17,060 nucleotides of DNA from NCBI GenBank assembly GCA_964593905.1, contig CAZQLE010000066.1, forward strand, positions 1 to 17,060. Reading direction: 5' to 3'. Position numbers and translations under genes: made by a program. The stretch comes from CAZQLE01 sp964593905 (GTDB taxonomy: Bacteria; Chloroflexota; Anaerolineae; Anaerolineales; Anaerolineaceae). The notes beneath the pieces were generated by a model. That model saw only the letters and a program-made list of their open reading frames with translations, was not told where the DNA came from and did not search any database. Shown in pieces: positions 7,034-13,259 of the stretch; position 1 is the first letter of the stretch, and each line of letters opens with the position of its first letter.

Positions 7034-7971
7034 CTTGACGGAAAATTTCCTCCAGTCATTAATTGTCCCATGAATTGTATGATATTCTCGATTGTAGCGA
7101 AAGGATTGGCTTCAATAAATTCGCCCCATGTATCGTTATAATCTCTCGACCATTTTTGATGCTGTCCGCGTTCCACCCAAAAGCCATATTCCGCTTGATT
7201 GACATCGAGTCCGTGTGCAGCAAACCAATCCTTGAATTTCCAAGGTAGTCCATGATGAGCCTCAGGATTTTTCATGTCTGCAGGCTTTGTATTACCTGCA
7301 TTTTTCATATTTTCCTTTAACTTTCCTCTATAGATGGATCCAAGGACAGCTGGATCTCGATTTTCCTGCGGAATCACATCTTCTATCAAGTTTCTTGGAA
7401 CCGAATGCGGTACACCTAAGCCAAGCGAACTTGGAGGCATACTTTTACCTGTATCCGCAATACCCAACATCAACCCGGGTGCATAGAGTCGAAATTCGTT
7501 ATTAGGGTCGATGATGGTTGCCCAAGTTACTCTCATGGGTATAGCAACCCCATAAATCAGAGCAGCATCCTCAGGGTCCAAAAGAACTGTATTGCCATAT
7601 TGATAATACCCGGCAGAATAGGTCCCCGAATCTGGGCTCAACCAATCTCCTTCCACCAGGTAATGCCCCGTAGGATCATTATAGCGGATCGGGTTCCACT
7701 GCACATAAGCGTAGCGATCATAAGCCACGCTCATTCCCGGCTCGGGGATCAACGTATCGGCCTGGGCGAAATGGGAAATCACGGGGTCGTAGAAGCGGGC
7801 CACATAGTAATACAACCCGATCTCGTCCATTTGGCTGAGCTGGCCAGTATATTGGTACTTCGTCGGGGTGGTTCCTTCCGCCGAGCGCAATTCTCCAAAT
7901 GCTGTATATTTTAAGGTGCTGTTCCACGTCCCATTCTCAAAGGGAGGTCCATCATGGCCCCCCCTTTGCAA
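7030..7971 (-). CDS. Orphan Rhs C-terminal cassette with AHH-motif (SitA6/DUF2380-like) toxin tip
   Basis: The frame opens in a palindromic repeat (only a TTG start, no ribosome site) and joins the Rhs core abruptly at NGTWNSTLKYTAFGEL. The core runs through YYYVARFYDP to RYNDPTGHY and is then replaced by a unique tip of about 200 residues. The C-terminal domain has EAHHGLPWKFKDWFAAHGLD at 237-256, His271 and a YNDTWGEF segment at 278-285. This arrangement fits the HNH/Endo VII-like AHH nucleases and the DUF2380 domain of SitA6 toxins. A nuclease function is inferred from the double histidine; the target is unknown. The immunity gene overlaps its stop. With no start codon or promoter, it is more likely a silent donor cassette than an active gene. 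Confidence 0.68.
   Translation of the reverse strand: MQRGGHDGPPFENGTWNSTLKYTAFGELRSAEGTTPTKYQYTGQLSQMDEIGLYYYVARFYDPVISHFAQADTLIPEPGMSVAYDRYAYVQWNPIRYNDPTGHYLVEGDWLSPDSGTYSAGYYQYGNTVLLDPEDAALIYGVAIPMRVTWATIIDPNNEFRLYAPGLMLGIADTGKSMPPSSLGLGVPHSVPRNLIEDVIPQENRDPAVLGSIYRGKLKENMKNAGNTKPADMKNPEAHHGLPWKFKDWFAAHGLDVNQAEYGFWVERGQHQKWSRDYNDTWGEFIEANPFATIENIIQFMGQLMTGGNFPSR
7682..7934 (-). repeat. Rhs core repeat, copy B (cassette 1)
   Basis: This is the second copy of the 253-base identical Rhs core block, offset by exactly 1721 bases from copy A. Its outer end (7934) lies four bases from the palindrome at 7938. Core homology stops there, although copy A continues further into the core. Confidence 0.95.
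7938..7968. repeat. 31-base palindromic repeat, copy 1
   Basis: Two 14-base arms (CAAAGGGAGGTCCA and TGGCCCCCCCTTTG) pair with two mismatches around a TCA loop. The same element, 29 of 31 bases identical, occurs at 10895-10925. Here it lies just past the stop of the chagasin-like gene and at the broken edge of Rhs cassette 1. No T-run follows on either strand, so it looks like a REP-type repeat rather than a terminator. Confidence 0.8.
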
Positions 7972-8373
7972 TTATTTCACCGTTATCGTCACACGAAACG
8001 TCTCTGCCGGCGGCACGGCTGGCTCGAACGAGCGGCGATAGACCAGCACCAGCGGGCTCTGCCCCGCCGTGGCGGCCCGAAACACAAAGGTCTCTTTGCC
8101 GCCCGAGCCGGGCAGCGGGGTCTGGCTGGCCGGGGTATATTCGGCCTCACCCACCTGCTCGAGGATGCCGGCTTCCACCTCGGCCACCTGCCAGCGGAAC
8201 CCGGTGCTGGGGTTTGACCCCAACTGCACCATCAGCGTTTGCCCGGCCTGAATTTCCACCGTCCGATCATTGTCTGCCCCGCTCAAGTTCACCGACCCGT
8301 TCCGGGCGGCCCCACAGCCCCCCGCCAGGGCAACCAGCAGCACCGCACCGGTCAGAAACAATCCTTTCTTCAT
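7972..8373 (-). CDS. Chagasin-like (I42) cysteine-peptidase inhibitor lipoprotein
   Basis: The product has 133 residues. A signal peptide with lipobox AGGC (Cys20) predicts export and lipid attachment at the outer face of the membrane. The mature part shows the three chagasin loops: NPSTGFRW (54-61), GSGGK (89-93) and YRRSFE (112-117). In known inhibitors these wedge into the active site of papain-like cysteine peptidases. The family is small and this length is normal. I chose the ATG at 8371-8373 rather than the GTG one codon upstream because GGAGGT (8378-8383) would leave only one base before the GTG. It is divergent from the Lon-domain gene, with about 135 bases shared between them. Its role may be protection against self or foreign peptidases, which is inference from the family. 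Confidence 0.85.
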   Translation of the reverse strand: MKKGLFLTGAVLLVALAGGCGAARNGSVNLSGADNDRTVEIQAGQTLMVQLGSNPSTGFRWQVAEVEAGILEQVGEAEYTPASQTPLPGSGGKETFVFRAATAGQSPLVLVYRRSFEPAVPPAETFRVTITVK

Positions 8374-8493
8374 CACGACCTCCAGGGGTGGAATAAGTCG
8401 ATGAATATTTTATGATTATACGGAAAAAACCGCGCTTTACACCCCCGGACCAGGCCGGGCGAAGGTTTGCCCACACACGCTCCAAAAAGCAGA

Positions 8494-8499
8494 TACAAT
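8494..8499 (+). promoter_or_regulatory. Candidate -10 box, possible leaderless start of the Lon-domain gene
   Basis: TACAAT lies only nine bases before the ATG at 8509, and no Shine-Dalgarno sequence precedes the ATG. A transcript starting from this box would be leaderless or nearly so. No good -35 box is seen, so the call is tentative. Confidence 0.35.
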
Positions 8500-8508
8500 A
8501 AAAGAGCC

Positions 8509-9168
8509 ATGTATTCCATCCCCCTTTTCCCTCTCGATACCGTGCTGTTTCCGGGCATGCCCATTCATCTGCACATCTTCGAGCCGCGCTACCAGTTGAT
8601 GATGCGCCGCTGCATCGATCAACAGCAGCCATTCGGGGTGGTGCTAATTCATGAAGGGCTTGAGGCTGGCGGCGATCTGGCAAAGCCCCATGCCATCGGC
8701 TGTACCGCGCGCATTGTCGAGATCGAGCGCCTTGCCGAGGGGCGCATGAACCTGACCGCCATCGGCGATGAGCGCTTTCATCTGCACGAGACCCTGCATG
8801 ATGAGCCCTATCTGATCGGCCGTGTCGAACATTTTCCGCTCGAACAGCCCGAAACCATCCAAAATGTTCGCACCCGGCGGCTGCTGGTCACTTATTTGCG
8901 CCACTATCTGCGCCTGCTCCAGCAGACCGGCCTGCCAGATATGAGCCTGCGCGGCATCGAGCTGCCCGAAGAGTCGCTGCTGCTGCTCTATCTGGCTGCT
9001 GCGCTGCTCCAGATTCCGGGTTTCGAAAAACAGCAGTTGCTCGCGCTGCCCGCGGCCCCGCAAATGCTCGGCCAGGTGCTGCGCCTTTACCGCCGCGAGA
9101 ACGCGGTCATCGCGCGCTTAAAGCATGTCACCCAGCAGGAAGCCGAAAAACAGGCCTGGTTGAATTAG
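8509..9168 (+). CDS. Stand-alone Lon N-terminal (LON substrate-binding) domain protein
   Basis: The product has 219 residues. It opens with IPLFPLDTVLFPGMPIHLHIFEPRYQLM, the diagnostic start of the LON domain, continues through the beta-rich part (GCTARIVEIERLAEGRMNL...) and ends in a helical C-terminal region. The AAA+ and Ser-Lys protease domains of Lon are absent. This is the normal size for the widespread peptidase-S16-like stand-alone LON proteins, whose exact role is unknown (substrate or ligand binding is assumed). The ATG at 8509 is preferred over the more upstream ATG at 8467 because family members start right at the IPLFPL strand. It is cytosolic. It is convergent with the DnaA-N-domain gene at 9230, with 61 bases between them and no convincing terminator. 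Confidence 0.85.
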   Translation: MYSIPLFPLDTVLFPGMPIHLHIFEPRYQLMMRRCIDQQQPFGVVLIHEGLEAGGDLAKPHAIGCTARIVEIERLAEGRMNLTAIGDERFHLHETLHDEPYLIGRVEHFPLEQPETIQNVRTRRLLVTYLRHYLRLLQQTGLPDMSLRGIELPEESLLLLYLAAALLQIPGFEKQQLLALPAAPQMLGQVLRLYRRENAVIARLKHVTQQEAEKQAWLN

Positions 9169-9229
9169 GCTGTGGTTTAAGGGGGGCAAGGGGCGCGGGT
9201 TGGTAAAACGCTTTAAAACCGGCGCGCGG

Positions 9230-10024
9230 CTAGCTGACCCACTCTTCTTCATACACCCCGCTGGCCTGCTGGTCGGCCGGGGTGAGCGGGTCATCCATGC
9301 GCACCTGCAAACTGATGCCGGCCGTGCGCACGCCGTTGGGGGTCATGTTGCGCCGCACAGTGTAGCGCAGAAAATACTGCTGCACCAGGTCGTTGTTTAA
9401 TACATCCTTCACCGTGCGCAAACTGACCGAGGCGCGTTTGGCCAGGGTGGCCATATCGGTCTCAATCGTGTCGCGTTTGTCGCCGGTCAGCGGGTTCCAG
9501 TAACACAGTGAGCGCGCCGCCAAAATGACCGCCATGGCCGAATGGCCGATGAGCGGCACCCATTCGTTGAAGAAATACAGGGTCACAAACATGCCCCGCT
9601 CGGGCTGAATAATCCGCGCGCGGTCTGAACCGTAGGCCTTTTGCAGCATCATCTTGCGCGCGTTGGGCGGCGGGGCGGCTTTTTCGCTTTCGGTGGGCGC
9701 AACAATTTGCGGCGGGGCATTGCAGGCGGGCGGCGCATCATCGGCTATACGCAAATCCAGCGTCACCGGTTGGGCCAGCAGGCCTTCCATCAGGCGCAGC
9801 ACGCGGCTCCTCAGCCGGTTTTCAACCCAGTCGCGCCCGTAGGGGTTGGGGGCTGTCAGGGTGAAGATGCCGTCTTCAAATCCCTGGGGCTTAAGCGTCT
9901 CCACCCACGAGGTGTATTGCATGGCGGTCAGTTCCAGGCGCAGTTGACCCAACACCTTCTGCCAGGCATCCAGATAGGCGGGAAGATCTTTGACTTGTTC
10001 GGGGGTCGCTTGCGCCGGGTTCAT
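9230..10024 (-). CDS. DnaA N-terminal domain joined to a helix-turn-helix; probable replication protein
   Basis: The product has 264 residues. Residues 18-95 (WQKVLGQLRLELTAMQYTSW ... APNPYGRDWVENRL) fit the DnaA domain I pattern, which in DnaA mediates self-assembly and helicase contact. A proline/alanine-rich linker (97-122) follows. The C-terminal half looks like a winged helix, with LAKRASVSLRTVKDVLNN at 194-211 as the helix-turn-helix. The DnaA AAA+ ATPase and domain IV are missing, and the remainder does not resemble RepB-type initiators closely enough to name. Proteins of this build occur in mobile elements as replication or loader proteins. Together with the ParA/ParB genes and iterons nearby, initiator or adaptor is the best guess. 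It is the last gene of the minus-strand group, 32 bases after its neighbour, and has only a weak ribosome site. Confidence 0.7.
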   Translation of the reverse strand: MNPAQATPEQVKDLPAYLDAWQKVLGQLRLELTAMQYTSWVETLKPQGFEDGIFTLTAPNPYGRDWVENRLRSRVLRLMEGLLAQPVTLDLRIADDAPPACNAPPQIVAPTESEKAAPPPNARKMMLQKAYGSDRARIIQPERGMFVTLYFFNEWVPLIGHSAMAVILAARSLCYWNPLTGDKRDTIETDMATLAKRASVSLRTVKDVLNNDLVQQYFLRYTVRRNMTPNGVRTAGISLQVRMDDPLTPADQQASGVYEEEWVS

Positions 10025-10056
10025 GCGCGGTTCTTTCGTCTGGTAAGAGGGCCCGG

Positions 10057-10875
10057 TCAGGCCGTCTCGGTTTTACCGGTCAGGGTGTTGATCTGGCTCT
10101 GCAAGAAATCCACCACCTGCTGAAAATCTTCCTGGCGGATATCTTCGGAGCGGCTGACCCCGGTGAGGCGGGTGACATCCATGTAAATGCCGGGGTAGGG
10201 TTTGGCAACGCCCTTTTCTTGCAGCAGGGCGCCCAGGGTGGCCACCAGTTGGCGGAGCTGGCCCATTTGTTCGGGCGTCAGGCGCGCTTTCGGTCCGGCG
10301 GTCGATTCGAGGCGGGTTACCTGCTGACGCAGGTTTGAGAACGCCTCACGAATCTGGGTCACCTTTTCCTCATGCGCGCGGCGCAATTCAGCCAGCTCCG
10401 CGTCCACTTTTTTTGAAAGGTTCTCTTCGAACAGCTCTTGCTCGGTCACCATGCGCGCCACGGCTTCGCGCAAAAAGCGCATTTCACCGCGTTCGCTGAT
10501 GCCAAAATGTTCGGCCAATACCTCGCTGGCTTCTTCGAGAAAGGCTTTCATCATCGCCCGCGCGTTTTCGTCTTGAATGCGCTCCAGCTCGACGCCGGTA
10601 AGAAACATGGGCAGCACGGCCGCTTCGATGCACAGGGTGGGCTGCGGTCCGCCGGGGGTGGTCATTAGAATGGTGACGGTGTAGGGTTCAAAGAAACCCT
10701 GCTGCCGGATGAGCCGTTTGCGCTGGGCGCGTGCATCCAGCCCAAAGGCTTCACACAGCGATTTCACCGATACATACCCGCGTCCATCGCGCAGATCGGC
10801 GGTCGCAATCTCTTTCCCCTGAAAGAGCAGCCTGCGTTCGACCTCGGGTCGAAACACATTGGCGCCAGTTGTCAT
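10057..10875 (-). CDS. Phage antirepressor-like protein (P22_AR_N plus ORF6C-like)
   Basis: The product has 272 residues. The N-terminal 12-115 (LLFQGKEIATADLRDGRGYVSVKSLCEAFGLD...QRKRLIRQQ...) matches the P22 antirepressor N-terminal domain, a DNA- or protein-binding fold common in phages. A charged, probably coiled-coil helix spans about 140-200. The C-terminus, GVSRSEDIRQEDFQQVVDFL, resembles the ORF6C domain that pairs with such N-termini. AGGAG (10881-10885) five bases before the ATG fixes the start. In phages these proteins relieve repression or act as regulators. In a replicon-maintenance operon the role could be copy or gene control. It lies after a 115-base gap that contains a 31-base palindrome. 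Confidence 0.8.
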   Translation of the reverse strand: MTTGANVFRPEVERRLLFQGKEIATADLRDGRGYVSVKSLCEAFGLDARAQRKRLIRQQGFFEPYTVTILMTTPGGPQPTLCIEAAVLPMFLTGVELERIQDENARAMMKAFLEEASEVLAEHFGISERGEMRFLREAVARMVTEQELFEENLSKKVDAELAELRRAHEEKVTQIREAFSNLRQQVTRLESTAGPKARLTPEQMGQLRQLVATLGALLQEKGVAKPYPGIYMDVTRLTGVSRSEDIRQEDFQQVVDFLQSQINTLTGKTETA

Positions 10876-10894
10876 ATCTGCTCCTGTTCTGCTG

Positions 10895-10925
10895 CAAAGG
10901 TGGGTCCATCATGGCCCCCCCTTTG
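10895..10925. repeat. 31-base palindromic repeat, copy 2
   Basis: This copy is identical to 7938-7968 except at two adjacent positions in the left arm, and the hairpin is kept. It lies between the genes at 10991-11335 and 10057-10875, about 20 bases before the start of the latter. It may act on the operon mRNA or be a REP element. Confidence 0.8.
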
Positions 10926-10990
10926 ATTTTCCCGATTTCGTGTATCTATTTGTTTCTTCCTTTTATTCTGGTAATTATCGGAAGAAATTA

Positions 10991-11335
10991 TTATCCGATC
11001 ATTTTTTCGACCAGTTCGGTGATGGTGGCGGCCGACCATTTGGCGCTCAGCCGGTTCCAGCGTGCGGTGGCCATGCGGGTTAAAATACCCACCGTTTCGC
11101 CGGTTGAGACCTTGCGCCCGAGCATGGCCGACAGCCGGTCTTGCCACTGCTCCAGTTCGGTAATCTCGCCCGCCGACAGGGTAAAACCCACCTTGTGGCG
11201 CGGGACGAGTGAGGGCGGGCGGCCGGGTGCGCGCGAAGAGACTTCCACGTTCGACCGCCGCGCTTCATAAAGCTGCACCCAGGCGGTTTTGCCGCCGGCC
11301 GGCGCTTTGGTTTTGGAACTTTCTTTTTCAGTCAT
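10991..11335 (-). CDS. Small probable ribbon-helix-helix DNA-binding protein
   Basis: The product has 114 residues. A basic, probably disordered N-terminus ends in a GRPPSL segment (AT-hook-like GRP core). Then HKVGFTLSAGEITELEQWQDRL ... STGETVGILTRMATARW reads as a short strand followed by two amphipathic helices, the ribbon-helix-helix layout. I do not recognise a named family. It starts on the stop codon of the ExeA-like ATPase (TAATG overlap), so the two are translationally coupled and probably act together; the small protein may be a DNA-binding partner of the ATPase. What else it could be: an accessory or transposition regulator. Confidence 0.55.
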   Translation of the reverse strand: MTEKESSKTKAPAGGKTAWVQLYEARRSNVEVSSRAPGRPPSLVPRHKVGFTLSAGEITELEQWQDRLSAMLGRKVSTGETVGILTRMATARWNRLSAKWSAATITELVEKMIG

Positions 11336-12156
11336 TAGCGTACTACCTCACGAACGTTATCCAAACTGATAAAGGTGTCATCACTTTGCAACAGGTGGTC
11401 GGTGGCCAGGGCGCATAAACGGATAATTTCACGTGGCACGCCGCCCGATTTCTCGTACAATAGTTCAAAGGCATCGTCGTTGATTAGCGGCTCGCTGCGC
11501 CCGGCCACACGCAGGCGGAAGAGCACCATTTGTAAGGCGCTACCCAGGGTTAGCGGCGGGAGCACCAGGCGCACAAACACCCGCGCGTTGACCGCCTTGT
11601 TCGATTCAAACAGGGGCGCCATTTCGCTCTGCCCAAACGAAAGCAGTTGCACCACTTTGGCGTCGTAGTCAAAGTTATACAGGCGGTGGATCACCTCCAG
11701 CGCTTCGCCTTCCATCAACTGGGCATCGTCCAGCAGCACCACCACGTTGCGCCCGGCGGTGAAGGCATCGGCCATCATGCGCTCCATCTCTTCCATCTGG
11801 CGCTGAAAACTGCGCTGCGGTGGAACCCCCAGCGCGTTTGAGATCTGGCGGGCGGCATCCATGGCAGATTTAAAAGCGGCGGTGTGAATGTAGCAAATGG
11901 AAATACCTTCTTCTGAGGCGTACACGTCGTAGAGACGCCGCGCCAGCGAGCTTTTGCCCATCCCCATATCACCGGTGATCAACGCCAGACCGCGCCGGCG
12001 TGAAATAACCCCCTGGGCCTGGCGATAAACCGCCAGATGCTCGGGACCGAGGTACAAATAGCGAGGATCAGCAGAGAGTTTAAAGGGGTCCTCTTTCAGA
12101 CCCAGGCGCTCCAGACGCGCCAACCGCCATTCATCATCATTTAAGGGATTCAGCAT
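11335..12156 (-). CDS. ExeA/GspA-type AAA+ ATPase
   Basis: The product has 273 residues. The N-terminus has the ExeA-family signature LGLKEDPFKLSADPRYLYLG (18-37), then Walker A GDMGMGKSS (62-70), Walker B VVVLLDD (138-144), a sensor-type FGQ segment near 173, NARVFVRL as a likely arginine-finger region near 188, and a helical C-terminal AAA lid. There is no membrane or peptidoglycan-binding part, so a secretion role is unlikely. Soluble ATPases of this build include transposition targeting proteins (TniB/MuB-like) and plasmid or phage replication loaders. It is the first gene of a four-gene minus-strand group with a good GGAGGA (12163-12168) six bases before the ATG. Beside a DnaA-N-domain protein it could supply the missing AAA+ activity, which is inference only. 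Confidence 0.82.
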   Translation of the reverse strand: MLNPLNDDEWRLARLERLGLKEDPFKLSADPRYLYLGPEHLAVYRQAQGVISRRRGLALITGDMGMGKSSLARRLYDVYASEEGISICYIHTAAFKSAMDAARQISNALGVPPQRSFQRQMEEMERMMADAFTAGRNVVVLLDDAQLMEGEALEVIHRLYNFDYDAKVVQLLSFGQSEMAPLFESNKAVNARVFVRLVLPPLTLGSALQMVLFRLRVAGRSEPLINDDAFELLYEKSGGVPREIIRLCALATDHLLQSDDTFISLDNVREVVR

Positions 12157-12400
12157 TGCCAGTCCTCCATCTTAGCGTTTATTATTGCATGATTTTCCGC
12201 AAGAATCAATAGAATTAGCGCAATTAATACCCTCAGGTCTAAAAGTTAAGGTAATTATATTGTCCGGGTTGTACACTTGTGCTAATATTAGGGGAAGAAA
12301 GCCAAAAAGCGCAGGAATTATCTTAATATAGCGCAACTTTGACCTGGATTATAATAAAATAACCTTAAATTTTCTCCGGCTGGAGAAGAAGGAAGCGTTT
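12157..12400. other. AT-rich divergent intergenic region between the replication-type operon and parA
   Basis: These 244 bases are markedly AT-rich and separate two divergent groups. Beside the plus-strand promoter listed separately they hold two TAGCGCAA copies (about 12217 and 12331) and an inverted pair TTAAGGT / ACCTTAA (about 12246 and 12362). These could be operator sites for ParA/ParB autoregulation. No clear minus-strand promoter could be assigned. Confidence 0.4.
12260..12288 (+). promoter_or_regulatory. Candidate promoter of parA-parB
   Basis: TTGTCC (12260-12265), a 17-base spacer and TAATAT (12283-12288) fit sigma70 spacing. The predicted transcript leader would be just over 100 bases. 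Confidence 0.5.
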
Positions 12401-13240
12401 ATGGCGGCTGTAATTACCATTGCAAATGAAAAAGGCGGGGTGGGCAAGACCACCACGGCCGTGAATCTGGCGGCCGGGCTGGCCCTGGCCCTGGCCGACC
12501 AACCCGGACCGCACGGCCGGGTGTTGCTGGTGGATCTTGACCCGCAGGGGCATGCCCTGCTGGCGGTGGGCTACGGCCAACATCAGGCTTCAGACGGCGA
12601 ATCTCTGGCCGCTTTGCTAACCGAAACACCGCCGCCGTCGGTGCAGCGCCTGATCAAACGCAGCCAGCACCATCCCAACCTCTATTTCATCCCCGGCAGC
12701 CGTTCGGCCATGCTCGAAGCGGCGCGCACCCTGCCGGGTCTGATCGCCAACGACCGCCGGCTGCTGACCGCGCTGCGCCCGGCCGCCGAGCAGTTTGCCT
12801 ACATCATCATCGACACGCCCCCCAACACCGGTGATCTGCTGGTTAACGGTCTGGTGGCCGCCACCCACATTCTGATCCCGGTCGAAACCAGTTATCTGGG
12901 CGTTTCGGGGCTGCGTGAATTGCAGCGCACCATCGAAGAGATTCGGCTGCACTATCACCCCGGGCTGGAGATTCTGGGTTATTTGCCGACCCTGTGCGAA
13001 GAACAGCGCGGTGAAACCCAGGATATTCTGCAAGAACTGCAAGCGCGCTTTCCCGATCAGGTGCTCCCGCCCATCCACAAATCCACCGATCTTGCTTATG
13101 CCCACTCCAGTCACATGGATGTGTTTACCTACCGCCCGCCGCGCCAGCGCTCGGCCGGGCAGCTTGCCTCCAGCTCGCGCCCCACGCAGGAATACGCCGC
13201 GCTGGTCGATTTTGTTTTGCGCGCCGTTCAACCCGATTGA
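12401..13240 (+). CDS. parA: ParA partition ATPase (first system)
   Basis: The product has 279 residues. The deviant Walker A KGGVGKTT is at 11-18 with the signature first lysine; VLLVDLDPQG and IIIDTPP follow as the other ATP-site motifs. There is no N-terminal helix-turn-helix, so it is the short form. ParA forms ATP-dependent dimers on the nucleoid and moves ParB-parS complexes. AGGA (12390-12393) lies seven bases before the ATG. It is 19 bases upstream of the ParB-like gene, so the two form a parAB operon. An inserted segment after the first helix (residues 30-35, QPGPHG) is slightly unusual. The C-terminal end PPRQRSAGQLASSSRPTQEY is the usual ParA tail region. Confidence 0.93.
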   Translation: MAAVITIANEKGGVGKTTTAVNLAAGLALALADQPGPHGRVLLVDLDPQGHALLAVGYGQHQASDGESLAALLTETPPPSVQRLIKRSQHHPNLYFIPGSRSAMLEAARTLPGLIANDRRLLTALRPAAEQFAYIIIDTPPNTGDLLVNGLVAATHILIPVETSYLGVSGLRELQRTIEEIRLHYHPGLEILGYLPTLCEEQRGETQDILQELQARFPDQVLPPIHKSTDLAYAHSSHMDVFTYRPPRQRSAGQLASSSRPTQEYAALVDFVLRAVQPD

Positions 13241-13259
13241 CTGCGCCCACGGGGGAAGA

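Noticed and set aside
7938..7968. ATG codons inside the palindrome as start of the Rhs cassette
   Set aside because: The overlapping ATGs on the minus strand (CCATGATGG) are in a different frame from the Rhs core, so they cannot start it.
8267..8683. Minus-strand frame over the chagasin/Lon-domain junction
   Set aside because: It overlaps two recognisable genes and has no family features.
12915..13259. N-terminal extension of the parB frame overlapping parA
   Set aside because: The residues are low-complexity and overlap the well-supported ParA. The ATG at 13260 has a good purine-rich ribosome site, and the ParB-like sequence begins only after it.
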